A stretch of 52,268 nucleotides of DNA. Origin: Candidatus Poribacteria bacterium (GTDB lineage Bacteria > Poribacteria > WGA-4E > WGA-3G). The notes beneath the pieces are model-generated. The model did not search any database, was not told the DNA's origin, and saw only the letters and a program-made list of their open reading frames with translations. Position numbers and translations under genes: made by a program. Shown in pieces: positions 1 through 6,961 of this stretch (the stretch's first letter is position 1; each line of letters starts with the position of its first letter). Where the stretch lies: NCBI GenBank assembly GCA_022394775.1, contig JAGFCB010000215.1:1-52268 (forward strand), in the 5' to 3' direction.

Positions 1-28
1 TATAATCTTTCATGTCAGGATAATACAT
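1..28 (-). CDS. 5' end of an unidentified gene (9 codons visible)
   Basis: Reading leftward, an ATG at 28-26 is preceded by AAGGAG with a 6-nt spacer, a textbook ribosome binding site. The visible codons read MYYPDMKDY and run off the window edge without a stop. The product cannot be named from nine residues. The next gene is on the opposite strand, so 29-338 is a divergent intergenic region. Confidence 0.5.
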
Positions 29-81
29 GGGAAACTCCTTCAATGGGTTGCTTTTCATTAAAGGATACCCATTATCCTGAC
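14..81. repeat. 11-bp perfect inverted repeat, 46-bp spacer
   Basis: GTCAGGATAAT at 14-24 is matched by ATTATCCTGAC at 71-81. The left arm lies inside the first codons of the minus-strand gene and the right arm upstream of its ribosome binding site. It could be an operator, a fold in the transcript or a remnant of a mobile end. The rest of the 5' gap (82-338) shows no gene I can support. Confidence 0.4.
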
Positions 82-338
82 ACGACTCAACTTTATTTAT
101 GAACCACCCTCAATTAAATTCGAGAGGAGATCTTGGCGAGCAGTAGAAAGAAAACTCCAGAAGCGCGTCTTCTCTACTGTTCGCCAACTCCTTTTTCAAA
201 CCGTTTCGGCGAATATCCCACACCTGCTTCGGAATTGAAGACAGCCAGATTAGAAGCGTAGACAGATGCTCCACTATCCTTCTTTACTTCCCTCCTTTTC
301 TGCACAACTTCTATGCTCCGTTTTCCACGAAAAAATAC

Positions 339-367
339 TTGACATCCTTCTCAAAACCTCATACAAT
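339..367 (+). promoter_or_regulatory. Sigma70-type promoter for the 406-2923 genes
   Basis: TTGACA at 339-344, a 17-nt spacer and TACAAT at 362-367. Transcription would start near 374, giving a leader of about 32 nt before the ATG at 406. Confidence 0.75.
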
Positions 368-405
368 GAAACTTCAAGAAATCTATGTTTTATGCGGAGG
401 TTCTC

Positions 406-1038
406 ATGCCTACAATCGAAAAAGTTTTTGACTCTCCAGGTCCGCAACCTAACGGAATGCAAGCCACCGAAGACGGACTCTGGATCCTCGACCAGCAGAC
501 CAATGAAGCCCATCTCGTCTCTTACGATGGCACTGTGAAAAAGACACTCGCTACCGGTTCAGATAGAGGTAGCGGCATTACGGACACAGGCGACACACTC
601 TGGCTTGCGTCTACCTATAGTTGCGAAATCCTATCAACCGATCCTGAAAGCGGTAAGACACTCGCATCTTTTGAGACTCCCGGTGCAGGACAGACCGGGG
701 CACATGGCTTGGAATGGCGCGACAATAAACTCTGGATAGCAGTGCCACCTTCCGCTACCGTTTATCAGGTAGACGTTGAAAACGGCTTCAAGGTGATACA
801 CACGCTCCCGGCCCCCGGCAACCGACCCCACGGTATTGCATGGGTGGGCGACGACCTCTGGTGCGTTGAAACGAATCATCGCGCAATCTTTCATCTTGAT
901 CCAGAAGATGGAAGCCATCTCAACAAAATTGAGATACCAGAACCGCACCCGGAACCTCACGGTATGACATACTGGGATGGGTACTTCTGGTATTGTGACG
1001 CACACACAACAGCGGTGTGCCGTGTCCCACTATCCTAA
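406..1038 (+). CDS. Vgb/SMP-30-like beta-propeller protein (210 aa)
   Basis: The protein is a string of short repeats ending in Trp-containing strands (GDTLWLA, DNKLWIAV, GDDLWCV, DGYFWYC), the pattern of streptogramin-lyase-like (Vgb) or SMP-30-like beta-propellers. No signal peptide is visible, so it is probably cytoplasmic. I chose the ATG at 406 over the in-frame ATG at 385 because GGAGG lies 7 nt before 406. Its stop overlaps the next start (TAATG), implying translational coupling with the lipoyl/octanoyl transferase gene. The family includes lyases, lactonases and pure binding proteins, and no catalytic set is clear here, so substrate and reaction are unknown. Confidence 0.7.
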   Translation: MPTIEKVFDSPGPQPNGMQATEDGLWILDQQTNEAHLVSYDGTVKKTLATGSDRGSGITDTGDTLWLASTYSCEILSTDPESGKTLASFETPGAGQTGAHGLEWRDNKLWIAVPPSATVYQVDVENGFKVIHTLPAPGNRPHGIAWVGDDLWCVETNHRAIFHLDPEDGSHLNKIEIPEPHPEPHGMTYWDGYFWYCDAHTTAVCRVPLS

Positions 1039-1820
1039 TGGAAACCATCGGTAGACTCCTGAATATGGGCGAAAACCCTGCAGCTATGAATATGGCGATT
1101 GATGAAGCAATCCTGCTCGCGCAGAAGGAACAGCCACACCCGACACTGCGCTTTTACGATTGGTCGTCCCCTGCTTTCAGTTTCGGCTATTTCCAAGATG
1201 TTGACTCAGAGGTTGACATAGAGGCGTGCCGAGCGAACGGCATTGAACTCGTGAAACGAATCACCGGCGGGGGAACCGTCGTGCATGGATGGGAATTAAC
1301 TTATACATTAATTCTACCACGAGGTGCCGGAGAAATAAATACCTCTGACGCTTATGATGGTATTGGAAAATCCCTCGTCAAGGCGTTCCAGAAACTCGGT
1401 ATCTCTGCGCAGTGCTATACTGCATGTTCCGATGCTGCCCAAACAACCCAGAACATCTGCCTGACGAATCCCGCTGAACACGATGTGATGTCAGAAAACA
1501 AGAAACTGGCGGGTGTCTCTGTGAGGCGTAATCGAAACGGGATTATGTTTCAAGGTTATATCTCCTTGGATATGCCGCCTTCTGTTATCCTCGCGCACGT
1601 TTCAAAAGATCCTGAGATTCAGAGGATACTACACGAAAAATCAACTGCTATCAATACAGATGGACGTTACATAACCCGAAACATGCTTATCCAAGCAATA
1701 TCTGAAACATTTAACCTTGGGATTGCGTTCCATTCAGGTACACTCTCATCAGTAGAACGGGCACAGGCAAAAATCTTGGTTGAGACCAAATATGCGACCA
1801 CAGCGTGGAACTTTGGATGA
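1038..1820 (+). CDS. LipM/LplA-type octanoyl or lipoyl protein transferase (260 aa)
   Basis: This is a BPL/LPL-fold protein that would load octanoate or lipoate onto the lipoyl domains of 2-oxoacid dehydrogenases or GcvH. Visible motifs are NMAIDEAIL (residues 18-26), RITGGGTVVH (74-83, substrate pocket) and NKKLAG with the lysine at 156. Cys141 lies 15 residues before Lys156, the spacing of the acyl-thioester cysteine in LipM octanoyltransferases, so LipM is favoured over an ATP-dependent ligase. The start at 1038 overlaps the upstream stop as TAATG; a GTG at 1017 inside the previous gene is unlikely. The stop overlaps the next ATG (ATGA), so three genes are tightly coupled. Confidence 0.8.
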   Translation: METIGRLLNMGENPAAMNMAIDEAILLAQKEQPHPTLRFYDWSSPAFSFGYFQDVDSEVDIEACRANGIELVKRITGGGTVVHGWELTYTLILPRGAGEINTSDAYDGIGKSLVKAFQKLGISAQCYTACSDAAQTTQNICLTNPAEHDVMSENKKLAGVSVRRNRNGIMFQGYISLDMPPSVILAHVSKDPEIQRILHEKSTAINTDGRYITRNMLIQAISETFNLGIAFHSGTLSSVERAQAKILVETKYATTAWNFG

Positions 1821-2923
1821 ATCAAAACCCAAAACCCATCAATGCTATTCTGATTCCACAGGGCGCTTTTATCATGGGCACCGATATTGAAGCCTTCTAC
1901 GGAACTGCCTTAGCCAATTCAGAACACGCCAAACTTGATGAAGCACCGATGCACGTCCGCTTTTTGGAAGCATATCTTATTGAGCAGTATCCAGTGACAA
2001 ACGCCGAATACGCAGCTTTTGTGCAAGCGACGAATCATCCACCACCAACACACTGGAAAAATGGGAACCTCGCGCCCGAGGATGCGAACCTCCCTGTCGT
2101 CCACGTCAGTTGGCACGATAGTAACGCGTACGCACAATGGGCAAGAAAACGACTACCGACAGAGGCAGAATGGGAGAAAGCCTGTAGAGGTCCGGACGGA
2201 CGCATCTATCCATGGGGCAATATTTTTCTCCTTGATGAACCAGAATCTACAGAAACCTCACAGATTCTGACAGCATCCCTTACACCCGTCGGCACCCGTC
2301 CTGCTACAGCAAGCCTTTATGGTGTCGGTGAAGCTGCAGGAAACGTATGGGAGTGGACCGCGGATTGGTATCAGCCATATTCCGATCTGAAACGTCCAAA
2401 ATCTAAACAGATAATTGATCAAAAACAGAAAGCCTTGCGTGGTGGATCATGGTTGGAAGTGCGCGATGGGACAGCAGAACGCTATTTCCGATGTGCCAAC
2501 CGATTACACGCACCACCGGACTATAGGGCTGGAAATATCGGATTTCGTTGTGTCCGAGAAGCACCCCCCGGACAAGCCGAGTCAGCACACATTCCTATAG
2601 AACCGCTTATTGACTATATTAAGAAGAAGAAACTCACAAACCTAAGGCTCCTTCAAAAACGGACACAACAGAACAGTCTTAAAGATACATTAATTGCCGT
2701 CGTTCTCATCGGAGGCGCGGTTTATAGTGTTCTGATAAACCCTGAGCTGATATTAGGTGGTGCGGTCGTTGGAATTATCGGGGCTGGATTTCTGTTTAGT
2801 GCATCAGTGAATTTTTGGCGGAGATGGCGTGCCATCAAGCAAGTAAAACAGGTCGAGTCCGAAAATACTAATCTTCATAACCAACACATTTTTCACATTG
2901 ACGAGAACACAGATTCAGTGTAA
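1817..2923 (+). CDS. SUMF1/FGE-domain protein with C-terminal membrane hairpin (368 aa)
   Basis: Residues about 10-250 form a formylglycine-generating-enzyme-like (SUMF1) domain: the IPQGAFIMG start, LPTEAEWEKACRG, YPWGN, GNVWEWTADW, ALRGGSW and the closing IGFRC. The Cys pair that does catalysis in true FGE, a few residues after GGS(W/Y), is absent: the segment reads GGSWLEVRDGTAERYFRC. A sulfatase-activating role is therefore doubtful. Two membrane helices follow (about 289-306 and 311-333), then a hydrophilic tail, which is unusual for this fold. The start at 1817 overlaps the previous stop (ATGA). A binding or scaffold role is more likely than FGE activity. Confidence 0.75.
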   Translation: MNQNPKPINAILIPQGAFIMGTDIEAFYGTALANSEHAKLDEAPMHVRFLEAYLIEQYPVTNAEYAAFVQATNHPPPTHWKNGNLAPEDANLPVVHVSWHDSNAYAQWARKRLPTEAEWEKACRGPDGRIYPWGNIFLLDEPESTETSQILTASLTPVGTRPATASLYGVGEAAGNVWEWTADWYQPYSDLKRPKSKQIIDQKQKALRGGSWLEVRDGTAERYFRCANRLHAPPDYRAGNIGFRCVREAPPGQAESAHIPIEPLIDYIKKKKLTNLRLLQKRTQQNSLKDTLIAVVLIGGAVYSVLINPELILGGAVVGIIGAGFLFSASVNFWRRWRAIKQVKQVESENTNLHNQHIFHIDENTDSV

Positions 2924-2962
2924 ACTTTTCACAAACTGAAGCATCTTTCATGGGGGAAAACG

Positions 2963-3811
2963 ATGAATCCGCTATGTTTAGAACACTGTTTGACCGAAAC
3001 AGAAAAACAGCAATTTGAAGAAAACGGCTTCTTTGCTGTTGAAGATGCCATCCCGCAAGAGATGGTCGAGAAGTTAATTGCCGCTGTTGATCGCGTCGGC
3101 GCGAAACACTTGGACAAAGACGAACTCCCACCCGATGCAAATTTTAATCTCCTCGACTTTGTTGGCAGAGATGAGAGTTTTATAGAACTACTGGATTGGC
3201 ACACAACGTTCCCGAAAGTGTGGGGGATTCTGGGATGGAACATCAAACTCTATCACTCACACCTGATTGTGCTGCCACCGCTGCCACCCGATGAACACGA
3301 TAAACAGAGACGCCTCGGATGGCATCAAGACAGCGGACGACTTAACATTGAACTTGAAGGTAACCCGCGTCCACGCGTATCACTGAAGGTCGCCTACTTT
3401 CTGACGGATACATCGGTACCCGGACGTGGGAACTTCTCAGTACTACCCGGCAGTCATCGGTTCAACCAAGTAGAAATGCCAGAGGATAACACCACTGATC
3501 CCGAACACGCAATACCAGTGTTCGCGAAGCCGGGAACCGCTGTCTTTTTTGATCGGAGATTATGGCACGCGGCGGGGCGTAACACCTCCGACATCACGCG
3601 CAAGGTGCTTTTCTACGGTTATAGTTACCGCTGGCTGCAACCGCGCGATAATATGACGGTGGAACATGTCATGGAAAACGCTGATCCGATTCGACAGCAG
3701 ATTTTGGGGAAAAGCACAGGCGGTATGGGATATACCTCGCCCGGTGAAAAAGATGTCCCACTCCGCTCGTGGATTCAGGAAAACCTCGGTTCAGAAGCGG
3801 TTGCACACTAA
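2963..3811 (+). CDS. Phytanoyl-CoA dioxygenase (PhyH) family protein (282 aa)
   Basis: Predicted non-haem Fe(II)/2-oxoglutarate dioxygenase. The iron facial triad is visible as His121 and Asp123 in WHQDSG and distal His202 in RRLWHAAGRN. The following ITRKV supplies the Arg expected to bind 2-oxoglutarate, and VLPGSHR is the family signature. The GGGGG run just before the ATG serves as ribosome binding site. It lies 39 nt after the SUMF1 gene and is followed by a hairpin and a strong terminator, so it probably ends the transcription unit. The substrate cannot be deduced. Confidence 0.85.
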   Translation: MNPLCLEHCLTETEKQQFEENGFFAVEDAIPQEMVEKLIAAVDRVGAKHLDKDELPPDANFNLLDFVGRDESFIELLDWHTTFPKVWGILGWNIKLYHSHLIVLPPLPPDEHDKQRRLGWHQDSGRLNIELEGNPRPRVSLKVAYFLTDTSVPGRGNFSVLPGSHRFNQVEMPEDNTTDPEHAIPVFAKPGTAVFFDRRLWHAAGRNTSDITRKVLFYGYSYRWLQPRDNMTVEHVMENADPIRQQILGKSTGGMGYTSPGEKDVPLRSWIQENLGSEAVAH

Positions 3812-3823
3812 CATAGAAGCACG

Positions 3824-3849
3824 AAGGATGGGCAACGCTGCCCGTCCTT
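3824..3849 (+). repeat. Intergenic hairpin, 11-bp stem
   Basis: AAGGATGGGCA (3824-3834) pairs with TGCCCGTCCTT (3839-3849) through one G-T pair around ACGC. It lies between the phyH stop and the terminator and resembles the other small extragenic hairpins of this window. Confidence 0.5.
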
Positions 3850-3876
3850 ATGTCTGGATCCAACAATACTGTCATT

Positions 3877-3920
3877 AAAAAGAAGCACCTCTGAAAAAAT
3901 TGAGAGGTGCTTCTTTTTTT
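3877..3920 (+). terminator. Strong rho-independent terminator, probably bidirectional
   Basis: AAAAAGAAGCACCTCT (3877-3892) and AGAGGTGCTTCTTTTT (3903-3918) form a long stem with an A/T-rich loop and a T run. The A run on the other side lets it work in both directions. Confidence 0.85.
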
Positions 3921-4030
3921 GTGGCAATCTGAAAAGAAAAATTGTATACTTTTTAATTAAAAACACACCACATACAATTTCCGAACACACTCAGAATAGG
4001 AGTTGCCAATTTTCGTCATAGCACCCACCG

Positions 4031-4275
4031 CTAAAGTATGGGGGCTTGTGCTTCGTCGCAGTTTGCATTTCCGAGGAAACGTCTTACGTCTGCTCCACAG
4101 AGGGACCTAAGCAGCCCTCTCAACCGAAAACGAAATGCTGTCGTTTCAAGTTGACTCTTTGTTTTTGAGAGTGCGTTTTACGAACCCACGCTTTTACCTG
4201 TGGCGTTCATTACACTCAAGCGTCTATCTGTTTCTTTTCCGTATCGTGCTGTAGCTTTACACAAGTCGCACACGG
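4031..4275 (-). pseudogene. Decayed 3' end of a tnpB (IS200/IS605-type) gene
   Basis: On the minus strand one frame reads NATGKSVGS, then an in-frame TAA (4180-4178), then NALSKTKSQLETTAF, then SLCGADVRRFLGNANCDEAQ and a TAG stop (4033-4031). This resembles TnpB/OrfB C-terminal tails. The stop falls in the loop of a small hairpin whose plus strand reads CCACCGCTAAAG followed by GGGGGCTTGTG, similar to the right-end hairpin of orfB-only elements. No start or catalytic core remains. This remnant fills much of the gap 3921-4408; the rest shows no gene. The call rests on remembered family sequence and is tentative. Confidence 0.4.
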
Positions 4276-4408
4276 GGATAGCGAAAAGAAGCATAACTTG
4301 CAACCTTACACTACATATATTTAGACGTTCTTTTTGAGAAAAAGTTTAAAAAAGGAGCGGGTTTTCCTCCGCCCACTGAAGTAGGGGGTTTCCAACCCGA
4401 AGAACTTG

Positions 4409-6631
4409 ATGAAAAGTTTGTTTTATCTGCTGATGTTTCTTGTACTTCCAGCAGTCGCCTTTTCGCAAACAGGCACAATCGAAGGCACCGTCTATAATAA
4501 CGACACGAAAGAACCACTAACAGGTGTAGCGGTCAAAATTATTCAAACCGATGAACGTCAAAAAACCGATGAAAATGGGAAATTCGCGTTCAGCTCCGTT
4601 CCTGAAGGCACCTATACTTTAGTTACTACGACACCTGAAACTGAATTAACACAGCAAACCTTGGTAGTCGTCGCAGCGGGGGAAAGTCAAAAAGTCGAAA
4701 TCTACGTTGTAACAGAACAGTATCGTCTTGAAGGTGTGGAGGTAACCGGTAAACGCCTACCTAAGACTGTCAGCAAAAAAAGTATCCAAGCGGAAGAAAT
4801 TACGCGTCTGCCCGGCACCGCTGGCGACGCGCTTCGCGCCCTCCCAGCCATTCCCGGCATCGGTGTCGCAAACGATTTCAGCGGGGCACTCTATATCCGT
4901 GGCGGTTCCGATGAGGATAACCTCTACTACTTCGACCGCGTACCTGTCGGTTACCCCTACCACTTTGGTGGGATCGTCTCGTCTTTGAGCTCCGAAATTA
5001 TTGACGATATCGATGTCTACGCCGGCGGCTACGGTGCCGAGTACGGCGTAGATTCCCAAGCCGTAATTGACATATCTTCAAAAGACAACAGTCCAACAGA
5101 CTTCGGCGGAAAATTCAATATTAACGCTCTCTACTCAGAGGGATTATTTCAGGGGAAAATCGGCGAAAACGGGTTCTGGTACGCCGCCGGACGTAGAAGT
5201 TACATCGACCTTTTCGTCGGCTCTTTCTCGTTTGACACGGGGTCGATCACCGCCTTTCCTCGCTTCTGGGACTACCAATTTAAAGCAGGCTACGATCTCA
5301 ATGAAAAACACCAATTATTTTTTAACCTTTTCGCCTCTGGAGATCGGTTCGCTCTAAAATTGGAGGGTGATAATGTAGACCAAGATTTTAGAGGCAATAC
5401 CAGTTTTGAAAGCGGTTTTGAGGGCGCGGGAATTCATCTCCGTTCTTTCCTGACAGAACGCCTCACCTCTTTTTTATCGCTAACCCGATCTGACTTCCTA
5501 TTTGATGTTAACTTCGGCCCAGAACTTTCTCTCAATATTGACGCACCCAGCTACACCCTCCGCGAAGATATTACTTATGAACTCAACCCAAAACACCGTT
5601 TAGAATCCGGGTTAATCCTCGGAATTGAACCCGGACAGGTCACTGGCACTTTCACCCGTATACCTGATGAAGGCGAAGTTGACTATGACATTCGATTCGA
5701 GGAAAAAATCGATTTAGACGAATACGTCCGTGGACAACGTATCGAAGGCTATTTGCAAGACAGGTATACATTCCTGCCATTTCTATCCGTTGTTTTTGGA
5801 CTCCGTTTTGACTATTTCAATCGGACCGATGAACTCTCCATCCAACCGCGTGGCAGTCTGCTCGTGGAACTCCCTAATCAATCTGAACTTCAATTCGCTT
5901 ACGGGATTTACAATCAGGCTCCGATACCAGCACTGCTCTCACCTACTATCGGTAACCCGTCCTTAAAGTCAAGTCGCGCGAGTCATTATATCCTTGAACT
6001 CAAACGCCAGGTTTCACAAGATACAGAAATCAAAATGGCAGCCTATTATAAAGACCTTGAAGGCATAGCGACAAGCGATGAAGAAGCCGCTTATCTCAAT
6101 CAAGGTGTCGGCTATGCACAAGGCACGGAAATCTTTCTCAGGCATCAGCGTGGAGATCGGTTTTTTGGCTGGATTTCTTACGCGTATGCCCTATCCAAAC
6201 GCCGCGACCGCATCGACGAACCGTATCGTTTCTACTCGTTTGACCAAACACATGTCGCAACTCTCGCCGCCAGCTACAACCTCACCCCTACATGGGAATT
6301 TGGCGCGAAATGGCAATATCGCACAGGGAATCCATATACCCCTGTTGAAGAGGCTAAAATCCAGTTCGATCCAAGAAACGGAGAACCTATCTATATCCCT
6401 ATTTATGCTGAAACGAATTCTGGCCGTTTACCGCCTTACCACAGATTGGACCTGCGCGTCAGTAAAATCTTCCAATTCAAAAGATGGAAACTCGGTATCT
6501 TCCTGGAACTCCTCAATACTTATAACCGAAAGAATCTCCTTGATTACAACTATAGCGACGATTACAAAACACGGGACGATATCAACCAACTGCCTATCCT
6601 TCCTTATTTGGGGATTACAGCGGAATTTTAA
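4409..6631 (+). CDS. TonB-dependent outer-membrane receptor with carboxypeptidase-regulatory-like N-terminus (740 aa)
   Basis: Signal peptide MKSLFYLLMFLVLPAVAFSQ is followed by a CarboxypepD_reg-like beta-sandwich (about 22-100), then a plug domain (about 105-230, with LRALPAIPGIGVANDFSGAL and YIRGGSDEDN), then a beta-barrel ending in the terminal Phe (LGITAEF) that BAM-dependent proteins carry. It would import a ligand across the outer membrane using TonB energy. I start at ATG 4409; the track-like TTG just before it adds nothing. A paralogue follows at 6962 with a near-identical plug (YYFDRVPVGYPYHFGG against YYFDRLPLGYPYHLHG). There is no SusD-like partner. Substrate unknown. Confidence 0.85.
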   Translation: MKSLFYLLMFLVLPAVAFSQTGTIEGTVYNNDTKEPLTGVAVKIIQTDERQKTDENGKFAFSSVPEGTYTLVTTTPETELTQQTLVVVAAGESQKVEIYVVTEQYRLEGVEVTGKRLPKTVSKKSIQAEEITRLPGTAGDALRALPAIPGIGVANDFSGALYIRGGSDEDNLYYFDRVPVGYPYHFGGIVSSLSSEIIDDIDVYAGGYGAEYGVDSQAVIDISSKDNSPTDFGGKFNINALYSEGLFQGKIGENGFWYAAGRRSYIDLFVGSFSFDTGSITAFPRFWDYQFKAGYDLNEKHQLFFNLFASGDRFALKLEGDNVDQDFRGNTSFESGFEGAGIHLRSFLTERLTSFLSLTRSDFLFDVNFGPELSLNIDAPSYTLREDITYELNPKHRLESGLILGIEPGQVTGTFTRIPDEGEVDYDIRFEEKIDLDEYVRGQRIEGYLQDRYTFLPFLSVVFGLRFDYFNRTDELSIQPRGSLLVELPNQSELQFAYGIYNQAPIPALLSPTIGNPSLKSSRASHYILELKRQVSQDTEIKMAAYYKDLEGIATSDEEAAYLNQGVGYAQGTEIFLRHQRGDRFFGWISYAYALSKRRDRIDEPYRFYSFDQTHVATLAASYNLTPTWEFGAKWQYRTGNPYTPVEEAKIQFDPRNGEPIYIPIYAETNSGRLPPYHRLDLRVSKIFQFKRWKLGIFLELLNTYNRKNLLDYNYSDDYKTRDDINQLPILPYLGITAEF

Positions 6632-6748
6632 CCGAACCTTACGCGATTTGATGTCTAAGTCTCAGATTAACGCATCACGCCGTGAAGATGCTTCAGGCAC
6701 ACTCAAATATGTTCCAATCAAGCAATTTTTGAGGATGTCACTCAATTT

Positions 6749-6906
6749 AGGACTTACGCAGCCCCCTTGCTGGGTTTTTGCTGGGGGTGTTTTTGCTTGG
6801 GTATTTCTGCGGATTGCTTGGGTGTTTCTGCGGATTTCTTCAGGGTTTCAAACCCCGCCAGCAGTGCGTAATACATAGATTATCATAGAAAAATGCGTAA
6901 GTCCTG
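6749..6906. mobile_element. MITE-like element with 12-bp terminal inverted repeats
   Basis: AGGACTTACGCA at 6749-6760 is repeated inverted as TGCGTAAGTCCT at 6894-6905. The direct repeat TCAATTTA flanks it (6742-6749 and 6907-6914), which looks like a target-site duplication. The interior codes for nothing credible and holds two related TTGCTTGGGT(A/G)TTTCTGCGGATT stretches. It lies between the two receptor genes, and its right end contains an ATG in frame with the second receptor. A second element with a similar end lies at 51996-52140. Confidence 0.7.
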
Positions 6907-6961
6907 TCAATTTATACACCACATGTGCCTGATTAAAGCAAAATACCCAGGAGACAAAGCG

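Noticed and set aside
6078..6878. 266-codon plus-strand frame
   Set aside because: It lies in another frame of the first receptor gene, then runs into the MITE; composition is Ser/Lys/Ile-rich without any family pattern and there is no ribosome site.
6893..6961. ATG 6893 as start of the second receptor
   Set aside because: It is inside the MITE terminal repeat and would place 23 polar residues before the signal peptide; TTG 6962 has AGGAG at the right distance.
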